Assembly: GCA_949287115.1 (NCBI GenBank)
Contig: CASEFF010000147.1
Location: 1-5,599, forward strand
Length of the DNA: 5,599 nt
Direction of reading: 5' to 3'
Origin: an uncultured Bacillota bacterium
Lineage (GTDB): Bacteria > Bacillota > Clostridia > Peptostreptococcales > Anaerovoracaceae
Part shown: positions 2,850-5,599 of the stretch, piece by piece
Layout of the letters: the number at the start of each line of letters is the position of its first letter
Position numbering within the stretch: the first letter of the stretch is position 1
Program-made: the position numbers and the translations under genes
Notes under the pieces: generated by a model
What the model was told of the DNA's origin: nothing
What the model saw: the letters and a program-made list of their open reading frames with translations, nothing else
The model's database searches: none

Positions 2850-5599
2850 ATGAATTTGAAAAAGATGACTCTGAACATCAACGGCGCTGACCGTATGTTC
2901 ATCTGTGATCCTGAGAAGGACACGCTGGCATCCGTACTCCGCCGACTCGGACTGACCGGAACGAAAGTAGGCTGCGGTACGGGAGTATGCGGAGCATGTT
3001 CGGTTATCCTGGACGGCAAGGTAGTGCGTTCGTGTACGAGAAAGATCAGCAAGATCGAAGAGTACAGCTCGGTTATAACAATAGAAGGTATCGGTAATCC
3101 GCTCCATCCTCATCCGCTCCAGTACGCATGGGTAAATCTGGGTGCGGTACAGTGCGGATTCTGCGTTCCGGGCTTCATCGTTTCCGCTTACGCTCTGCTT
3201 CAGGAAAACGACAATCCTACGAGAGAGGAAGTTCGTGACTGGTTCCAGAAGCACAGAAATGTCTGCAGATGTACGGGATACAAGCAGATCGTTGACGCTG
3301 TAATGGAAGCCGCCGCCATCATGAGAGGCGAGAAGACATTCGAGGATATCACTTACGACTGGTCCAAGGATGTAAAGGAAGGTTTCTACGGCAAGCCGCT
3401 CGTTCGTCCTAACGCCATGGCGAAGGCATGCGGTGTATGCGACTACGGTGATGACATCGAGCTGAAGATGCCTGCAGAATCGCTCCACGCGGTACTGGTA
3501 ATGCCTATGAAGACAAACCACGCCAAGATCCTCAACATAGACATCGAGGAAGCTGAAAAGATGCCTGGCGTTGTTAAGGTCATTACAGCCAAGGATCTGG
3601 CTCCGGCCAACAAGCTGATGGCATACACGTTCTCGCCGAGAACCGTTGAATTCGAGCAGACTCACAAGCTGCTGCAGGATGAGAAGATCGTAAGATGGGG
3701 AGATCCTGTTGCCATGGTAGTGGCTGATACGAAGGATCACGCCAGAGCGGCAGCCGGCAAGGTAAAGGTAGAGCTTGAACAGCTGACCGAGTACATGAGC
3801 TATCTGGATGCTGTAAAGCCTGAGGCTGAAAGGATCCACGCTTCATTCGACAACATATACAGCCAGCAGCCTGTACTGAAGGGCGACTACGAGCACGTTG
3901 CAGAGATGATCGACGATGCCGCATATTCGGTAGAGGGAAGCTTCTACTCGTCGAGAGAGCCGCACATGTCCATCGAGGGCGATACGTGTCAGGCTTACTA
4001 CGATGAGGACGGCAAGCTCTGCGTACACTGCAAGACCATGACGCTCTACTTCGACAGAGACGATATGGCTGAAGCCATCGGAATCCCTGTTGAGGATCTG
4101 CGAGTTATAGAGAACCCTACGGGCGGTTCCTTCGGATGGGCAATGAACGCCGCTTCATACGCACTGGTAGGAGCTGCCACTAAGGTAACGGGAATGCCTG
4201 TTGCACTGTCCATGACTTACGAAGAGTTCATGGCATTCTCCGGCAAGCGTTCGCCTGCTTACTTCAACGGAAGACTTGCCTGCGACAAGGACGGAAAGAT
4301 CCTGGCAGGAGAATTCGATTCCGGTCTCGACAACGGAGCATATCCTGAGATGGGAGACGATAAGCTGACGAAGATCCTGAGATTCATGTTCTTCCCTTAC
4401 TATGTACCTAACGTAGTGGGTCTCGCAAGAAGTGCCGTGACAAACCACAACTTCGGCGTACCTTACAGAGGATACGGAGCTCCTCAGGCATATACATGCG
4501 GTGAGGCTCTCATAGACATGATGGCCGAGAAGATCGGAATGGATCCGTTCGAATTCAGATATAAGAACATAGCAAGACCTGGAGACACCAACCTCAACCA
4601 GAGAAACTTCCTCCAGTACCCGATGGAAGAGATGATGGATACTCTCAAGCCGCTTTACGATGAAGCTGTTAAGAGAGCAAAGGCTGAGGATACTCCTGAG
4701 GTAAGAAAGGGTGTCGGCATCGCATGGGGCGGATACAACGTAGGTCTCGGCGGAGTTGACGAAGCTACCGTAGCCATCGAGCTGGTAGGCGACGGCAAGT
4801 TCAGAAAGTACGATACATGGCAGGATCAGGGCCAGGGCGGAGACGCAGGTTCGCTCGTCTGCACTCTGGAAGCTCTCAGACCTTACTTCCCTGACGTAAC
4901 GCCTGACGATATCAAGGTTATCCAGACAGACAGCAAGTACTGCCCTAACACCGGTGAGTCGGCAGGATCCAGATCTCACTTTGCCAACGGTAAAGCTTCC
5001 ATCGTAGCTGCCAAGATGCTGGCGGACGCTATGAGGAAGGAAGACGGAACCTACAGGACTTATCAGGAGATGATAGACGAGGGAATACCTACGAGATACG
5101 ACGGACACTGGGTAGCTGCCGATGAGTGGGATTACTTCGACTTCCTCGACCCTAACGACGGAAGCGGTGAGCCTACATACGCTTACACATACGCTCTGTT
5201 CATGGCAGAGGTATCGGTAGAAACTGCTACAGGAAAGACGACTGTCGACAAGATGACATGCGTTGACTGGGTAGGTAAGGTAGGTAACATCCAGTCCGTA
5301 AACGGACAGGCATTCGGCGGAATGTCCCACGCTATCGGATTCGCCCTTCAGGAGAACTACGAGGATGTCAAGAAGCACAACAACATGCTGAGAGCAGGCG
5401 TTCCTTACATCAAGGATATACCTGACGACATGGTAGCCATCCACATGGACGGATACGATGAGAGAGGACCTTTCGGTTCGTCCGGAGCTTCCGAGGCGTT
5501 CCAGTCCTCAGACCACGTGGCTGTTATCAACGCTATCAACAATGCCTGCGGCGTAAGGATCTACGATCTGCCTGCATCGCCTGAAAAGGTAAAGGCCGG
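2850..5599 (+). CDS. molybdopterin-dependent aldehyde oxidoreductase, MOP type (last few residues cut by window)
   Basis: Xanthine oxidase-family enzyme expected to oxidise an aldehyde to its acid with water as oxygen donor, in the cytoplasm (no signal peptide). It resembles Desulfovibrio gigas MOP (907 aa) end to end. Plant-type [2Fe-2S] domain: C42, C47, C50, C62; second [2Fe-2S] helical domain: C102, C105, C139, C141; then the Mo domains from about 185, with GGSFG (425-429), YRGYGAPQ (539-546), GQG (661-663) and GPFGSSGASE (873-882), E882 being the catalytic Glu. All eight cluster cysteines and this Glu are present. There is no FAD domain, so electrons must leave to a separate acceptor. 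CGGAGG (2836-2841) 8 nt before the ATG sets the start. 916 residues are visible; D. gigas ends within a few residues of this point, so almost nothing is missing. A Moco riboswitch and terminator precede it. Ile is mostly ATC, unlike the upstream genes. A different hydroxylase substrate is possible. Confidence 0.95.
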   Translation, partial: MNLKKMTLNINGADRMFICDPEKDTLASVLRRLGLTGTKVGCGTGVCGACSVILDGKVVRSCTRKISKIEEYSSVITIEGIGNPLHPHPLQYAWVNLGAVQCGFCVPGFIVSAYALLQENDNPTREEVRDWFQKHRNVCRCTGYKQIVDAVMEAAAIMRGEKTFEDITYDWSKDVKEGFYGKPLVRPNAMAKACGVCDYGDDIELKMPAESLHAVLVMPMKTNHAKILNIDIEEAEKMPGVVKVITAKDLAPANKLMAYTFSPRTVEFEQTHKLLQDEKIVRWGDPVAMVVADTKDHARAAAGKVKVELEQLTEYMSYLDAVKPEAERIHASFDNIYSQQPVLKGDYEHVAEMIDDAAYSVEGSFYSSREPHMSIEGDTCQAYYDEDGKLCVHCKTMTLYFDRDDMAEAIGIPVEDLRVIENPTGGSFGWAMNAASYALVGAATKVTGMPVALSMTYEEFMAFSGKRSPAYFNGRLACDKDGKILAGEFDSGLDNGAYPEMGDDKLTKILRFMFFPYYVPNVVGLARSAVTNHNFGVPYRGYGAPQAYTCGEALIDMMAEKIGMDPFEFRYKNIARPGDTNLNQRNFLQYPMEEMMDTLKPLYDEAVKRAKAEDTPEVRKGVGIAWGGYNVGLGGVDEATVAIELVGDGKFRKYDTWQDQGQGGDAGSLVCTLEALRPYFPDVTPDDIKVIQTDSKYCPNTGESAGSRSHFANGKASIVAAKMLADAMRKEDGTYRTYQEMIDEGIPTRYDGHWVAADEWDYFDFLDPNDGSGEPTYAYTYALFMAEVSVETATGKTTVDKMTCVDWVGKVGNIQSVNGQAFGGMSHAIGFALQENYEDVKKHNNMLRAGVPYIKDIPDDMVAIHMDGYDERGPFGSSGASEAFQSSDHVAVINAINNACGVRIYDLPASPEKVKA

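Noticed and set aside
1932..3839. 635-codon open frame on the minus strand
   Set aside because: It runs antisense across three well-supported + strand features (unknown gene, MGMT-like gene, leader and oxidoreductase start). Its protein is rich in Cys, His, Ser and Leu with no domain, and it comes from codon bias on the other strand.
4155..5444. 429-codon open frame on the minus strand
   Set aside because: It is entirely antisense to the Mo domains of the oxidoreductase, whose homology is continuous. The translation is low-complexity Val/Ser/Tyr/Leu with no recognisable fold.

Overview
The window looks like a piece of a Clostridia-type (Bacillota) anaerobe chromosome. The grounds are strong AGGAGG/CGGAGG ribosome binding sites, sigma-A-like promoters, U-tract hairpin terminators, heavy use of ATA and AGA/AGG codons, and a flavin-free molybdenum hydroxylase of the anaerobic MOP type. 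The taxon is an inference; there is no rRNA or other marker. All supported genes are on the + strand.

Left part (1-1230): the 3' portion of a class III PLP-dependent aminotransferase of the glutamate-1-semialdehyde aminomutase (HemL-like) fold, cut by the left edge and closed by a strong intrinsic terminator.

Middle (1233-2453): a two-gene unit with its own extended -10 promoter. It holds an unrecognised acidic 263-aa protein, then a 105-aa protein of the MGMT/alkyltransferase-like family whose ATG overlaps the preceding stop (ATGA). A weaker hairpin terminator follows.

Right part (2400-5599): a 450-bp gene-free leader and an almost complete molybdopterin-dependent aldehyde oxidoreductase (two [2Fe-2S] clusters and the Mo domains in one chain, as in Desulfovibrio gigas MOP). 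The leader holds, in order, an 11-bp direct repeat 22 bp apart, an inverted repeat over the -35 box, a promoter, a molybdenum-cofactor (Moco) riboswitch, about 95 nt of hairpin-rich linker, and a near-perfect intrinsic terminator. The conserved 3' strand of the aptamer can form a 12-bp helix with the 5' arm of the terminator, which is a ready-made antiterminator. The simple reading is that cofactor sensing sets transcription of an enzyme that uses the cofactor, apparently with OFF polarity. This regulatory unit is the most interesting thing in the window.

I see no mobile element, CRISPR array, tRNA or rRNA.
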